A stretch of DNA of 64,000 nucleotides. Source: an uncultured Alistipes sp. Its GTDB lineage: Bacteria; Bacteroidota; Bacteroidia; Bacteroidales; Rikenellaceae. The stretch is taken from positions 1-64,000 of the forward strand of contig CASDZP010000003.1 in assembly GCA_949285535.1 (NCBI GenBank). The letters run 5' to 3'. Within the stretch, counting starts at the first letter, position 1; every line of letters begins with the position of its first letter. Below are positions 8,098 to 17,399 of the stretch, one piece after another. The notes beneath the pieces were generated by a model. That model was not told the DNA's origin. It saw only the letters and a program-made list of their open reading frames with translations, and searched no databases. Position numbers and translations under genes: made by a program.

Positions 8098-8125
8098 GAG
8101 AGCTTTCAATATACAACACATATAG

Positions 8126-9739
8126 ATGGACACTATAAAAAGAGAACTCGTAATTCATTGCTGCGATGACATAATAAACATCGCGCTTCTGGAGGAGGGA
8201 CAGCTCGTCGAACTCCATAAGGAGGAGAAGGAGAGCGGTTACGGTGTCGGAGACATATATCTGGGTAAGGTCCGCAAGACCATGTCGGGTCTTAATGCCG
8301 CCTTCGTCTCGATAGGGTCGGCAAGAGACGCTTTCATCCACTATCTCGACCTTGGCGCGGGTTTCCGCAGCTATGCCAAGATGATAGAGACGGTCACCAA
8401 AAAGAAGCCTTTCAGCATGGAGAGCTTCAAAAAACAGGAGGAGACATCGCGGGGAGGCAAGATAAACGATGTGCTCTCCGCAGGTCAGACCGTAATGGTG
8501 CAGGTCGTAAAGGAGGCAATCTCGACCAAGGGACCGCGCGTCAGTACCGAAATATCGCTCACGGGACGCCATGTGGTGCTGTTGCCCTTTGCAGGTAAGG
8601 TATCCGTTTCGCAGAAAATACGTTCGAACGAGGAGCGTAAACGTCTCCGCGGAATAGTGATGAACGCTCTGCCCAACAATTTCGGCGCTATTGTGAGAAC
8701 CGCCGCCAACAAGAAGGAGGCGGAAGAGATAGAGGCTGACGTAAGGCAGCTTCTCGTCAAATGGGATATCATACTCAAGAAACTCGCAAACGCTCAGATT
8801 CCCTCGCAGCTCCTGTCGGAGGAGGCGCGCGTCAACACGATATTGCGCGACATGCTCAACGACAGTTTCAGCAGCATATATGTCGATGACCCGCAAATAT
8901 GTACCCAGATTAAGGATTACATAAGGCAGATTGCTCCCGACAAGGAGAAAATAGTAAAACAGTACAAGGGTAGCGCCAGCATATACGACAACTTCGACAT
9001 CACACGTCAGATAAAGGGGTTGTTTGGAAAACTCGTGCCGTTTAAGCGCAAGTCTTACATGATTATCGAGCACACCGAGGCGCTTCATGTGATTGACATA
9101 AACAGCGGTCCGAGGATGCGTAATGCCGACTCGCAGGATGAGATTGCGCTGGAGGTGAACCTTAACGCCATACCGCTGATAGCAAGGCAGCTCCGATTGC
9201 GCGACATGGGCGGAATCATCGTCATCGACTTCATCGACATGCGCAAGAACGAGAACAAGGAGAAGGTTTATCACGCCATGCGTGAGGCGATGGCTGGCGA
9301 CAGGGCGCGTCATACCGTTCTGCCTCTTTCCAAGTTCGGTCTGATGCAGATAACGCGTCAGAGAGTTCGCCCCGAGACCAAGATTGACAACAAGGAGCAG
9401 TGTCCTACATGTCGCGGAACGGGTAAAATCGCTCCGTCGATACTGTTCGACACCGAGATAGAGAACCAGATAGCCTATTTCGTCGAGGAGATGAATACCC
9501 GCTATCTGAAAATATCGGTACATCCGTTTGTCGCCTCGTTCCTTACCAAGGGGCTCTTCAGCATGAGGTTGAAATGGATGCTCAAATACAAATGCGTGAT
9601 TAAGATACATCCCGACGAGTCGGTCGGATATGTCGAGGCGTTCTATTACGACAGGGACGGCGTCAGACTGACGCAGGAGAACACGCTCTATGAGACGGTG
9701 GCTCTCGATGACAGCGAGAGCGAAGAGGAAGATTATTGA
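8126..9739 (+). CDS. rng: Ribonuclease E/G family endoribonuclease
   Basis: Single-strand-specific, Mg2+-dependent endoribonuclease acting in rRNA maturation and mRNA decay. It is 537 residues, the compact RNase G form without a degradosome scaffold tail. The S1 domain occupies about residues 38-130 (GDIYLGKVRKTMSGLNAAFV). The catalytic aspartates are Asp324 in VIDINSG and Asp368 in IDFIDM, matching D303 and D346 of E. coli RNase E. A CPTCRGTG zinc-link motif has cysteines at 426 and 429. The tail ends in an acidic run DDSESEEEDY. The leader carries three stacked hairpins. mfd begins five bases after the stop. Confidence 0.94.
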   Translation: MDTIKRELVIHCCDDIINIALLEEGQLVELHKEEKESGYGVGDIYLGKVRKTMSGLNAAFVSIGSARDAFIHYLDLGAGFRSYAKMIETVTKKKPFSMESFKKQEETSRGGKINDVLSAGQTVMVQVVKEAISTKGPRVSTEISLTGRHVVLLPFAGKVSVSQKIRSNEERKRLRGIVMNALPNNFGAIVRTAANKKEAEEIEADVRQLLVKWDIILKKLANAQIPSQLLSEEARVNTILRDMLNDSFSSIYVDDPQICTQIKDYIRQIAPDKEKIVKQYKGSASIYDNFDITRQIKGLFGKLVPFKRKSYMIIEHTEALHVIDINSGPRMRNADSQDEIALEVNLNAIPLIARQLRLRDMGGIIVIDFIDMRKNENKEKVYHAMREAMAGDRARHTVLPLSKFGLMQITRQRVRPETKIDNKEQCPTCRGTGKIAPSILFDTEIENQIAYFVEEMNTRYLKISVHPFVASFLTKGLFSMRLKWMLKYKCVIKIHPDESVGYVEAFYYDRDGVRLTQENTLYETVALDDSESEEEDY

Positions 9740-9743
9740 TTCG

Positions 9744-12700
9744 ATGCGCAAGAGCGATTTTATAGAGATATACAGAAAAGACTCTTTGAGCGCCCGTCTT
9801 AAAGAGACAGGCGAGGGTGTCACCGTGCTTTCGGGCGCGGCGGGCTCCTCGCTCTCTTTGTATGTGGCTGCCGCGGCTCTCGAAACGGGAGGTGTGCATG
9901 TGGTTGTTGCGGACGACAAGGACAGCGCGGGTTTCATATATTACGACCTGCTCAATTTCATAGATTCCGACAAGCTGTTTTTCTTCCCGACAAGTTATAA
10001 GCGTTCTTCGCTCTTCGGCACGGAGAGCAACTCCAACATAGTGCAGCGAACTGCTTTTCTCGGGGCGTTGTCGTCCATTGGTGACGGTGACACCGCCGTT
10101 GTCTGCACCTATCCTGAGGCTCTTGCCGAAAAGGTGGCTTCCGCCGTGGAGATGCAGAGGCAGAAGGTGACGCTCTCGAAAGGTGACAAAATAGCTCCCG
10201 CCGTATTGGTGGAACGGCTTGTCGAGATGGGTTTCGAGAGGGGTGATTTCGTGTGGAGTCCCGGGCAATATTCGTTGAGGGGAGGTATAGTCGATATTTT
10301 CTCTTATGGTGACACGCATCCCTATCGTGTCGATTTCTTCGGAGACGAGATAGATTCGATAAGGGTTTTCGACATAAACACCCAGCTCTCGGTGGAGAAC
10401 CTCGACAGGGTCGATGTGATGGCGAACATGAGCATAGGAAGCGGACGCAGCGTCTCTTATGTGTCTCTTGCTGAGCTTCTGAAAGACAAAAGCAGCCGCC
10501 GTTACTGGGTGGTGACGCCGCGACTTGTGGAGGAGCGCATGAATCAGGTGTGTGCGCAGGCTCTCGCGCCGACGGACGACAAGGTGAACAGACCCTCCGA
10601 CGCCGTATGTGACGGTCGTGCTTTTGTCGAGTCGCTCAAGGGCGAGAGGGTGGTGTCGATGCACGGCACATTCTCGTCGTTGGAGAAAAAGGAAGAGATA
10701 ATCGCCGCGAAATCGCCGCAGCCCGCGATAGGCAAAAACTTCGAGCTTCTGAGAGACGACCTCGCGGCACGTAAGAATGACGGTTTCCGTACATTCATCG
10801 CCACCGAAAACAAGGCGCAGATTGAGCGTCTGTCGGGCATCATGGCGTCGATAGGCGGCGGAGAACGTCTTTTCGAGAGTGTGGATGTGACACTGAAAGA
10901 GGGCTTTGTCGATTCGGACAACAGAGTGGCTGTCTATACCGACCACCAGATATTCGAGCGAAACCACAGATACCGACTCATGCGAGAGCTCCCCAAGGCG
11001 GAGGGGCTGTCCGTGTCGGAGCTTCAGGAGATGTCTCCGGGAGACTATATCGTGCATATAGACCACGGTATAGGACGTTACGGCGGACTTACCCGTTCCA
11101 TGGAGAACGGAAAGATGACCGAATCTGTGAAGATTGTCTATAAGGATGGCGATGTCCTTCTGGTCGGAGTTCACGCGCTTCACAAAATATCTAAATATAA
11201 GGATGGCGACACGGTAGTCGCTCCCAAACTGCATAAGCTCGGCGGCGGTGCATGGCAGCGTCAGAAAGCCGTGGCGAAGAGCCATGTCAAGGACATTGCC
11301 AAAGATTTGATTGCGCTTTACGCCAAACGTAAGGCGTCGGCGGGTTTCGCCTTCTCGCCCGACGGTTACATGCAGCAGGAGCTGGAGGCGTCGTTCCTCT
11401 ATGAGGATACTCCCGACCAGCAGAAAGCGACAGAGGCGTTGAAACGTGATATGGAGTCGCCCGTGCCGATGGACAGGCTTGTCTGTGGTGATGTCGGTTT
11501 CGGTAAGACCGAGATAGCGATAAGGGCTGCGTTAAAGGCGGCGGCGGACGGTAAGCAGGTGGCGGTGCTCGTTCCCACCACGGTGTTGTCGTTGCAGCAT
11601 TACCATACATTCACAAGACGCCTTGCCAATCTTCCCGTCACGGTGGAGAACCTGTCGAGAGCCAAGAGCGGCGCGCAGACGACCGACATACTCAAAAGAC
11701 TCAAAGAGGGCAAGATAGATATAATAATAGGTACGCACAAACTGTTGGGCGGCAAGGTCGAGTTCAAGGATTTGGGGCTTCTCATAATCGACGAGGAACA
11801 GAAGTTCGGCGTTTCGAGCAAGGAGAAATTGCGTAAGATGCGTGAGAGCATCGACACGCTCACCCTTACGGCGACACCCATACCGAGAACGTTGCAGTTC
11901 TCGCTCATGGGCGCGCGCGACCTATCGATAATAGCCACTCCTCCCGCCAACCGTCAACCCGTATCGACAGAGGTGCACGAGTTTTCGAGAGAGCTTATCA
12001 AAGAGGCGATAGAGAGCGAGATTTCACGAGGCGGGCAGTGCTTTGTCGTCCATAACAAGATTGAGACGATAAGCCGCATAGCCTCGATGATACAGGAGGA
12101 TTTGCCGAACGCGCGTATCGCGATAGGACACGGTCAGATGCCTCCCGCACAGCTCGAAAAGATAATGACCGACTTCATATACGGCGAGTACGACGTGCTT
12201 GTCGCCACCACCATAATAGAGTCGGGTATCGACATACAGAACGCCAACACCATTATAGTCAACGACGCCCAGAACTTCGGTCTCGGCGACCTGCACCAGC
12301 TCAGGGGCAGGGTAGGCCGCAACAACCGCAAGGCATACTGTCTGCTTCTTACGCCTCCCGTGGAGACAATCTCGGAGACGGCGCGACGCAGACTTCGTGC
12401 CATAGAGGAGTTTTCGGATCTCGGCTCGGGTTTCAACATAGCGATGCAGGACCTCGACATAAGGGGAGCGGGCAACATGCTCGGCGCGGAGCAGAGCGGC
12501 TTTATCGCCGACATCGGTTTCGAGACATACAAGAAGATTCTCGACGAGGCAATGATAGAGCTGAAGGCGGAGGGGTACGGTACGGAACTTCCCGCGGAGA
12601 ACCTGCCCGAACGCAGTCTCTATGTGAGCGACTGTCAGATAGACATCGACGACGAGGCGTTCATCCCCGACGACTATGTGTCCAACACGGCGGAAAAGAT

Positions 12701-13208
12701 AAAGCTCTATCGAACCATCGACTCGATAGAGACACAGGAGGAGGCGCGCAAGACGGCAGCCGAGCTTACCGACCGTTTCGGACCTATGCCGGAATCGGTA
12801 AAACGGTTGCTTGCCGTGGTAGCGTTACGTAAAAAGGCTATGTCACTCGGTTTCGAGAAGGCCATTGTGAAAAACGGCTTTTTCATACTTCATTTTGTCG
12901 GTAAACCGCAGTCTCCATATTTCAAGAGCGACCTTTTTGCCTCGATAATGGAGTTTGTGGCATCGTGCGGTGACGGTTTTAAAGTTAAGCATTCAACGGA
13001 GAGGCTTTTGCTCTCGATAAGGGGAGTAAACGGTATAGACGAGGCTCTCGGAATACTCGAACGCATGGAGCGATACGCGAACGACAAAAAAGAAGGTCAC
13101 GGCAGCACGTACGGCAAAACGGACGGCGAAAAGAACGACGAAAAAAAGGCGGACGGCAAACCGAAAGCCGCCAAAGATGAGAAAAGAGCGATAAAGAAGA
13201 GTAAATGA
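9744..13208 (+). CDS. mfd: Transcription-repair coupling factor
   Basis: ATP-dependent translocase that removes RNA polymerase stalled at DNA lesions and recruits UvrA. It is 1154 residues. Domains in order: UvrB-like N-terminal region (~1-330), RNAP-interaction (CarD-like) domain with DYIVHIDHGIGRYGGL at 434-449, and the helicase core with Walker A CGDVGFGKT (Gly587-Thr589), DEEQ at 683-686 and TATPIPRTLQ. The second RecA-like lobe follows with LRGRVGRN, then LGAEQSGFI and the TRCF C-terminal domain. A lysine-rich tail of about 40 residues closes the protein. A longer in-frame start at 9690 would overlap rng by 50 bases; the ATG at 9744 gives the expected N-terminus. Its stop overlaps the coaX start (ATGA). 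Confidence 0.95.
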   Translation: MRKSDFIEIYRKDSLSARLKETGEGVTVLSGAAGSSLSLYVAAAALETGGVHVVVADDKDSAGFIYYDLLNFIDSDKLFFFPTSYKRSSLFGTESNSNIVQRTAFLGALSSIGDGDTAVVCTYPEALAEKVASAVEMQRQKVTLSKGDKIAPAVLVERLVEMGFERGDFVWSPGQYSLRGGIVDIFSYGDTHPYRVDFFGDEIDSIRVFDINTQLSVENLDRVDVMANMSIGSGRSVSYVSLAELLKDKSSRRYWVVTPRLVEERMNQVCAQALAPTDDKVNRPSDAVCDGRAFVESLKGERVVSMHGTFSSLEKKEEIIAAKSPQPAIGKNFELLRDDLAARKNDGFRTFIATENKAQIERLSGIMASIGGGERLFESVDVTLKEGFVDSDNRVAVYTDHQIFERNHRYRLMRELPKAEGLSVSELQEMSPGDYIVHIDHGIGRYGGLTRSMENGKMTESVKIVYKDGDVLLVGVHALHKISKYKDGDTVVAPKLHKLGGGAWQRQKAVAKSHVKDIAKDLIALYAKRKASAGFAFSPDGYMQQELEASFLYEDTPDQQKATEALKRDMESPVPMDRLVCGDVGFGKTEIAIRAALKAAADGKQVAVLVPTTVLSLQHYHTFTRRLANLPVTVENLSRAKSGAQTTDILKRLKEGKIDIIIGTHKLLGGKVEFKDLGLLIIDEEQKFGVSSKEKLRKMRESIDTLTLTATPIPRTLQFSLMGARDLSIIATPPANRQPVSTEVHEFSRELIKEAIESEISRGGQCFVVHNKIETISRIASMIQEDLPNARIAIGHGQMPPAQLEKIMTDFIYGEYDVLVATTIIESGIDIQNANTIIVNDAQNFGLGDLHQLRGRVGRNNRKAYCLLLTPPVETISETARRRLRAIEEFSDLGSGFNIAMQDLDIRGAGNMLGAEQSGFIADIGFETYKKILDEAMIELKAEGYGTELPAENLPERSLYVSDCQIDIDDEAFIPDDYVSNTAEKIKLYRTIDSIETQEEARKTAAELTDRFGPMPESVKRLLAVVALRKKAMSLGFEKAIVKNGFFILHFVGKPQSPYFKSDLFASIMEFVASCGDGFKVKHSTERLLLSIRGVNGIDEALGILERMERYANDKKEGHGSTYGKTDGEKNDEKKADGKPKAAKDEKRAIKKSK

Positions 13209-13933
13209 ACCTTATCATAGACATAGGCAACAGTACCGCCAAGGCGGCTTTGGTTAATGGCGACACCATTATCGACGCCGGACGTTACGAGCCGATGAGC
13301 GCCTCCGATGTGGAGCGACTTTTGGATGATAACAGAGAGGTTGAGGCAGCCATACTTTGCGCCGTGAGCGCATACGACCCCGAGATAGACGTTTTGCTGT
13401 CGTCGAGGTTGAAACGGTTTGTAAAGCTGGACAGAACGACCCCCGTGCCGATAGGAAACGCATACGGAACGCCCGAAACTCTCGGAATGGACAGACTGGC
13501 GGCGGCTGTCGGAGCGGTGCACCTTTACGGTGACGACAAGAAGCTGCTCGTGGTCGATTTGGGCAGCGCGATAACGGTCGATACCGTGATAGACGGGGTG
13601 TTTATGGGTGGCAATATCAGCCCGGGAGCGTCGCTTCGCTACAAGTCGCTCAGTGACTACACTTCGGCGCTTCCGCTCTGCTCTCTCCCGCAGGGTGAAC
13701 AGCCTCTGGTGGGCAAGACGACCCGTGAGGCGATAGAGGCGGGTGTTGTCAGAAGCATCGTCGGTGAAATCGAGGGATACATCTATGAAAGTAGCGCCCT
13801 TTATGGAGAAATTTTAACGATTTTTACCGGAGGTGATGCCGATTATTTTGCAAAAAAACTAAAAAATACGATATTTGTAAATCCTGCATTGGTGACAATC
13901 GGGTTAAACGTTATTCTTGAAAAAACACGATGA
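13205..13933 (+). CDS. coaX: Type III pantothenate kinase
   Basis: Phosphorylates pantothenate with ATP, the first step of coenzyme A synthesis. It belongs to the ASKHA fold and is 242 residues. Motifs are DIGNSTAK at residue 5 (phosphate 1), ETLGMDRLAAAVGA, DLGSAITVD (phosphate 2 region, with Ser where many have Thr), GGNISPG and TGGDA. Its ATG overlaps the mfd stop by four bases and its stop overlaps the next gene's start in the same way, so translation is coupled on both sides. Confidence 0.93.
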   Translation: MNLIIDIGNSTAKAALVNGDTIIDAGRYEPMSASDVERLLDDNREVEAAILCAVSAYDPEIDVLLSSRLKRFVKLDRTTPVPIGNAYGTPETLGMDRLAAAVGAVHLYGDDKKLLVVDLGSAITVDTVIDGVFMGGNISPGASLRYKSLSDYTSALPLCSLPQGEQPLVGKTTREAIEAGVVRSIVGEIEGYIYESSALYGEILTIFTGGDADYFAKKLKNTIFVNPALVTIGLNVILEKTR

Positions 13934-15243
13934 GAATCAAAACAGTCCTGCGTATAATGCTCTTTCTTGTGCTCGCGTCGTTTTCATCGACGGCGATGGC
14001 GCAGCTGGACAACACTCAGAACATATTCACGCCTTATACATTCTACGGTGTCGGCAGTCTGAACTTTAGCGGTACCGCCGCCACCAAGACAATGGGGGGA
14101 ATCGGTGCCGGACTCCGAAACGGAACTTCGTTCAACATTGTGAACCCCGCCTCTTACAGCGCCGCTTCACCGCAGACGATGCTTTTCTCTTTCGGAATGA
14201 TGGGGCAGAACGACTATCTGAAATCAGGGTCGCTCAGAAGCAGCCATAACGCCTTCAACATAAACGATGTGACGTTGCAGTTCAGAATTGCCGAGGGTCT
14301 CGGTTTCGGTTTTGCCGTTACTCCATATTCGACAGTAGGTTACAGCCTCTCGTTTGTTGACAATTCGCCTGAGTTTACAAATATCGGGACTGTCAGATAC
14401 TCTTATCACGGCAGCGGCGGTATCGCACAGATGAAGGCGGGTCTCGGATGGTCTCCCGTGAAAAATCTCTCGATAGGTGTGAACATGCTCTATTATCTGG
14501 GTACGCTCAGCCGTATATCGGAGACATCGGTGACGCCGATTCTTACATCGTCGTTGAGCTACCGTAGCGCCACAATCACGGATAAAGACCATGTCAATAC
14601 CCTGAACGCGGAGTTCGGCCTTCAATATAACATTCCGTTGAGAGGAAACAGAGCCCTTACGCTCGGCGCGGTCTATGAACTTAAGCGCAAGGCGGATTTC
14701 AAGAGTACCAGAACGATAATAAGCAACGGCTCTTCTACCGATTCGGTAAGCAACATCTCATCGCATAAACATTTCGACATTCCCGGCAAGGTGATTGCGG
14801 GTTTCTCTTACCGAACCACAAAACTGACTGTCGGAGTCGATTATGAGCTTCAGCAGTGGAAAGGTGCTCTCGACGACCTTCCCATAAACGGTACCACCTC
14901 TTTCAAAGCGGTGGACAGCCATAATTTCAGGGCAGGTTTCGAATATACCCCCAACCGCTATGACATCCGTAAGATGATGAAGCGATGGACATACAGGGGC
15001 GGTCTCCGTTACGGCAACTCATATTTCACCGTCGGCGACAAGACGATAGACGAGTATGCCGTTTCGATAGGTTTCGGCGCTCCCTTGCAGCGAAACAGCT
15101 TTACGGCAGTCAATTTCGGTGCCGAGTTCGGACAGACGGGCGCTTTCTCGAAGGGTATGATGAAAGACTCGTTCTTTAAAGTATATCTCGGTTTCAACAT
15201 ATTCGCCACAAACGAGTGGTTCATCCGTCACAAGTTCAAATAG
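13930..15243 (+). CDS. Outer-membrane beta-barrel protein in the coaX-lptC cluster
   Basis: A 437-residue protein with a signal peptide (residues 1-24, ending TAMAQ). A long series of amphipathic strands follows (for example SLSYRSATI, LTVGVDYELQQW, YAVSIGFGAPL). The N-terminal part, FYGVGSLNFSGTAATKTMGG with a run of NPASY, resembles FadL/PorV-like Bacteroidetes barrels. The function is unknown; location should be the outer membrane. It overlaps coaX by four bases. In other Bacteroidales a barrel of this kind sits between coaX and a TPR protein, which supports a shared envelope role. A terminator follows. Confidence 0.8.
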   Translation: MRIKTVLRIMLFLVLASFSSTAMAQLDNTQNIFTPYTFYGVGSLNFSGTAATKTMGGIGAGLRNGTSFNIVNPASYSAASPQTMLFSFGMMGQNDYLKSGSLRSSHNAFNINDVTLQFRIAEGLGFGFAVTPYSTVGYSLSFVDNSPEFTNIGTVRYSYHGSGGIAQMKAGLGWSPVKNLSIGVNMLYYLGTLSRISETSVTPILTSSLSYRSATITDKDHVNTLNAEFGLQYNIPLRGNRALTLGAVYELKRKADFKSTRTIISNGSSTDSVSNISSHKHFDIPGKVIAGFSYRTTKLTVGVDYELQQWKGALDDLPINGTTSFKAVDSHNFRAGFEYTPNRYDIRKMMKRWTYRGGLRYGNSYFTVGDKTIDEYAVSIGFGAPLQRNSFTAVNFGAEFGQTGAFSKGMMKDSFFKVYLGFNIFATNEWFIRHKFK

Positions 15244-15263
15244 GATTGGTGAAATATATAATA

Positions 15264-15312
15264 AAAACAGCGGGTTATCGTTATAAATTAAACGAATAAT
15301 CCGCTGTTTTCG
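15264..15312 (+). terminator. Intrinsic terminator
   Basis: AAAACAGCGGGTTATCGTT pairs with ACGAATAATCCGCTGTTTT with one mismatch and one bulge. It separates the mfd-coaX-barrel transcript from the TPR gene. Confidence 0.8.
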
Positions 15313-15363
15313 CTTTCAGTGTAAAAAAAACGCTTAATTGTTCGCGTTTTTTTAAAAAATATT

Positions 15364-15371
15364 TATCTTTG
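15364..15371 (+). promoter_or_regulatory. -7 element of the TPR gene
   Basis: TATCTTTG 82 bases before the start codon. The -33 region contains only a TTG at a 23-base spacing. Confidence 0.5.
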
Positions 15372-15452
15372 TCAAATGTTTGGCTTCCGTAGCGAAGAAA
15401 CCGCGGAAACCTTGTCTGTATAACGAAACGTTTAAAGTAAAAAATAACAGTA

Positions 15453-16787
15453 ATGAAAGTCAAATTATTTACATTGGTGGCAGCCTTCATGGCAGTTGCA
15501 GGAATGGCTTCCGCTCAGGACTACAACAGCCCCGAATTTGCTAATTACGGAGCTACGGCGGAAGAGCGAGAAGCTAACGTTCTTAAATACAATTATCTGA
15601 ACGACGCATATCGTCAGAAAGACTGGGCGCACGCATCTTTCTATCTGAAAGATCTTTTGCAGAATGCGCCCGCAATCGGTCAGAATCTTTATATCATCGG
15701 CGGTACGGTTTACAGAAATAAAATCGCGCTTGCCCGCACTCCCGAAGACCGTAACAGATGTATCGACAGCTTGTTGATTATCTTCGACAAACGTGCGGAG
15801 CAGTTCGGTGACCACCCCACAAGAGGTAAAGGTTATATCTTGTCTGAAAAAGCAAAAGTGTTTATCAACTATTGCCCCACCAGAATCTCAGATATCATTC
15901 TTCACTCACAGGCAGCGATAGACGCGTCAGGAGACAATGTTGACCTCGACTTGGCTCAGGCTTATTTCAATACTCTCGTACAGGGTTACAAGGATGACGA
16001 GGTTGAAACAGAGGTTCTCCTCAACGAATATGACAAACTCTCTGCCGCTGTCGCAAAAAGCGGTGAAGCTGCAAAAGACGATGTCGCTAACGTGATTGAC
16101 CAGCTCTTCGTTCAGAGCGGTGCTGCCACTTGCGAAAACCTCGAGATGATTTTCAAACCCCAGTTCGAGGCTAATCCCGACGATTTGGAACTTGCCAAAA
16201 AAATCTCTCGTTACCTCAGCAGAAACAACTGCAGCAGCACATTTGCAGCTCAGGTTGGTGAAAAGATTTACTCAATGGAGCCCACAGCCGAGTCTGCAGT
16301 CATGATTGCAGGCAGCTATGCCGACACCAAAGATTACGAAAAAGCGTTCAAATACTATGATGAGGCTCTCGAACTCGAACAGGATGCCGTAACCAAAGCA
16401 AACTACGCTGTCCGTGCTTCAGGTATCGCCCTTATCGCACAGAACGGTAGAAAAGCGGCTGACTATGCTCGCAAAGCTATCGCAAACGACGAATCTAACG
16501 GTCTCGGTTACTTCCTCCTCGCACAGGCTTATGCCATGGGTACTTCACAGTGCTCTGGTTTCGAGCGTCAGATGGCATACTGCCTCGTTTACGACCAGAT
16601 GCTCCGCGCACGCGACCACGTGACCGATCCCTCTCAGCTTGAGTCTATAAATAAAGCGCTCTCTACTTATCCCGCTTACTTCCCCTCAAGCGAAGAGGTG
16701 TTCTTCCGTACATTGAGCAAAGGTGACAGCTACACCGTATCTTGCGGCTGGCTCTCAGGTACAACCGTGATTCGTACAAGAAACTAA
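15453..16787 (+). CDS. Exported tetratricopeptide-repeat protein
   Basis: A 444-residue protein with a signal peptide ending in SAQ near residue 22. It is composed largely of helical repeats; the clearest TPR unit is SYADTKDYEKAFKYYDEALE near residues 290-310, and others lie around residues 40-70 and 315-360. The C-terminal CGWLSGTTVIRTRN is a small conserved cap typical of this Bacteroidetes protein. A periplasmic scaffold role is likely but no partner is known. It has its own promoter and leads into lptC 21 bases downstream. Confidence 0.8.
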   Translation: MKVKLFTLVAAFMAVAGMASAQDYNSPEFANYGATAEEREANVLKYNYLNDAYRQKDWAHASFYLKDLLQNAPAIGQNLYIIGGTVYRNKIALARTPEDRNRCIDSLLIIFDKRAEQFGDHPTRGKGYILSEKAKVFINYCPTRISDIILHSQAAIDASGDNVDLDLAQAYFNTLVQGYKDDEVETEVLLNEYDKLSAAVAKSGEAAKDDVANVIDQLFVQSGAATCENLEMIFKPQFEANPDDLELAKKISRYLSRNNCSSTFAAQVGEKIYSMEPTAESAVMIAGSYADTKDYEKAFKYYDEALELEQDAVTKANYAVRASGIALIAQNGRKAADYARKAIANDESNGLGYFLLAQAYAMGTSQCSGFERQMAYCLVYDQMLRARDHVTDPSQLESINKALSTYPAYFPSSEEVFFRTLSKGDSYTVSCGWLSGTTVIRTRN

Positions 16788-16808
16788 AAAGGGATTACAG
16801 CATAATAA

Positions 16809-17399
16809 ATGCCTAACCTGTTACATAAAACATCGGTAGCACTCCTTTTCGGGAGTGCTATCTTTCTTTCGGGGTGCGACTCCTCGAAAGTCTCTGCCGA
16901 CGTGGTCATAACGGACTCAAAAAACATAGCCTCGCTGCTCAGCGACTCGCTTGTGATAACATACTACGAGGACGGTAAGATGGGCTATAAGTTTTCAACT
17001 CCCCACATGGAGCGTTACGAGTTCGGTGACGAGCCTTACATGGAGTTCAAAGAGGGTATCCACATCATAACGTTCGACGAGAACGGTAAGGAGAGGTCCG
17101 ATTTGGTTGCCGACTATGCCAAATATATCGAAAGCAAAGGGTTATGGGAGGCAAAAGGCAATGTCAGAGGACGTGACAACGAGGGTAAGGAGCTATATAC
17201 GGAACAGCTTTTCTGGGACGAGAACAGCGACAAGATTTACTCCAACGTTGACACCAAAGTCGTAAACGGCGATGAGGTAACTCTCGGCAGCGGTTTCGAG
17301 TCCGACGGCCAACTCAACAATGTCCGTTTCCTAAACACAAAAGGCAGACTGCTTGTCGATACTACCAGACAGGCGCAGCCGACAGTACAGAACCAATGA
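16809..17399 (+). CDS. lptC: LptC-family lipoprotein of LPS export
   Basis: A 196-residue lipoprotein with lipobox LSGC (Cys23). The mature part is the OstA-like beta-jellyroll seen in LptC: repeated segments such as YKFSTPHMERYEFGDEPYMEF, SDLVADYAKYIESKGLWEAKGNV and TEQLFWDENSDKIYSN. In the Lpt bridge LptC hands lipopolysaccharide from LptBFG to LptA. Here it is anchored by lipid rather than by a membrane helix, as usual in Bacteroidetes. The stop overlaps the following CNNM gene by four bases. A perfect 9-bp hairpin lies inside the signal-peptide codons (16837-16860). Confidence 0.85.
   Translation: MPNLLHKTSVALLFGSAIFLSGCDSSKVSADVVITDSKNIASLLSDSLVITYYEDGKMGYKFSTPHMERYEFGDEPYMEFKEGIHIITFDENGKERSDLVADYAKYIESKGLWEAKGNVRGRDNEGKELYTEQLFWDENSDKIYSNVDTKVVNGDEVTLGSGFESDGQLNNVRFLNTKGRLLVDTTRQAQPTVQNQ

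Noticed and set aside
8027-11285. Very long minus-strand open frames of 636 and 540 codons.
   Set aside because: They lie antisense to rng and mfd, whose products match their families over full length; long antisense frames follow from the codon bias of the real genes.
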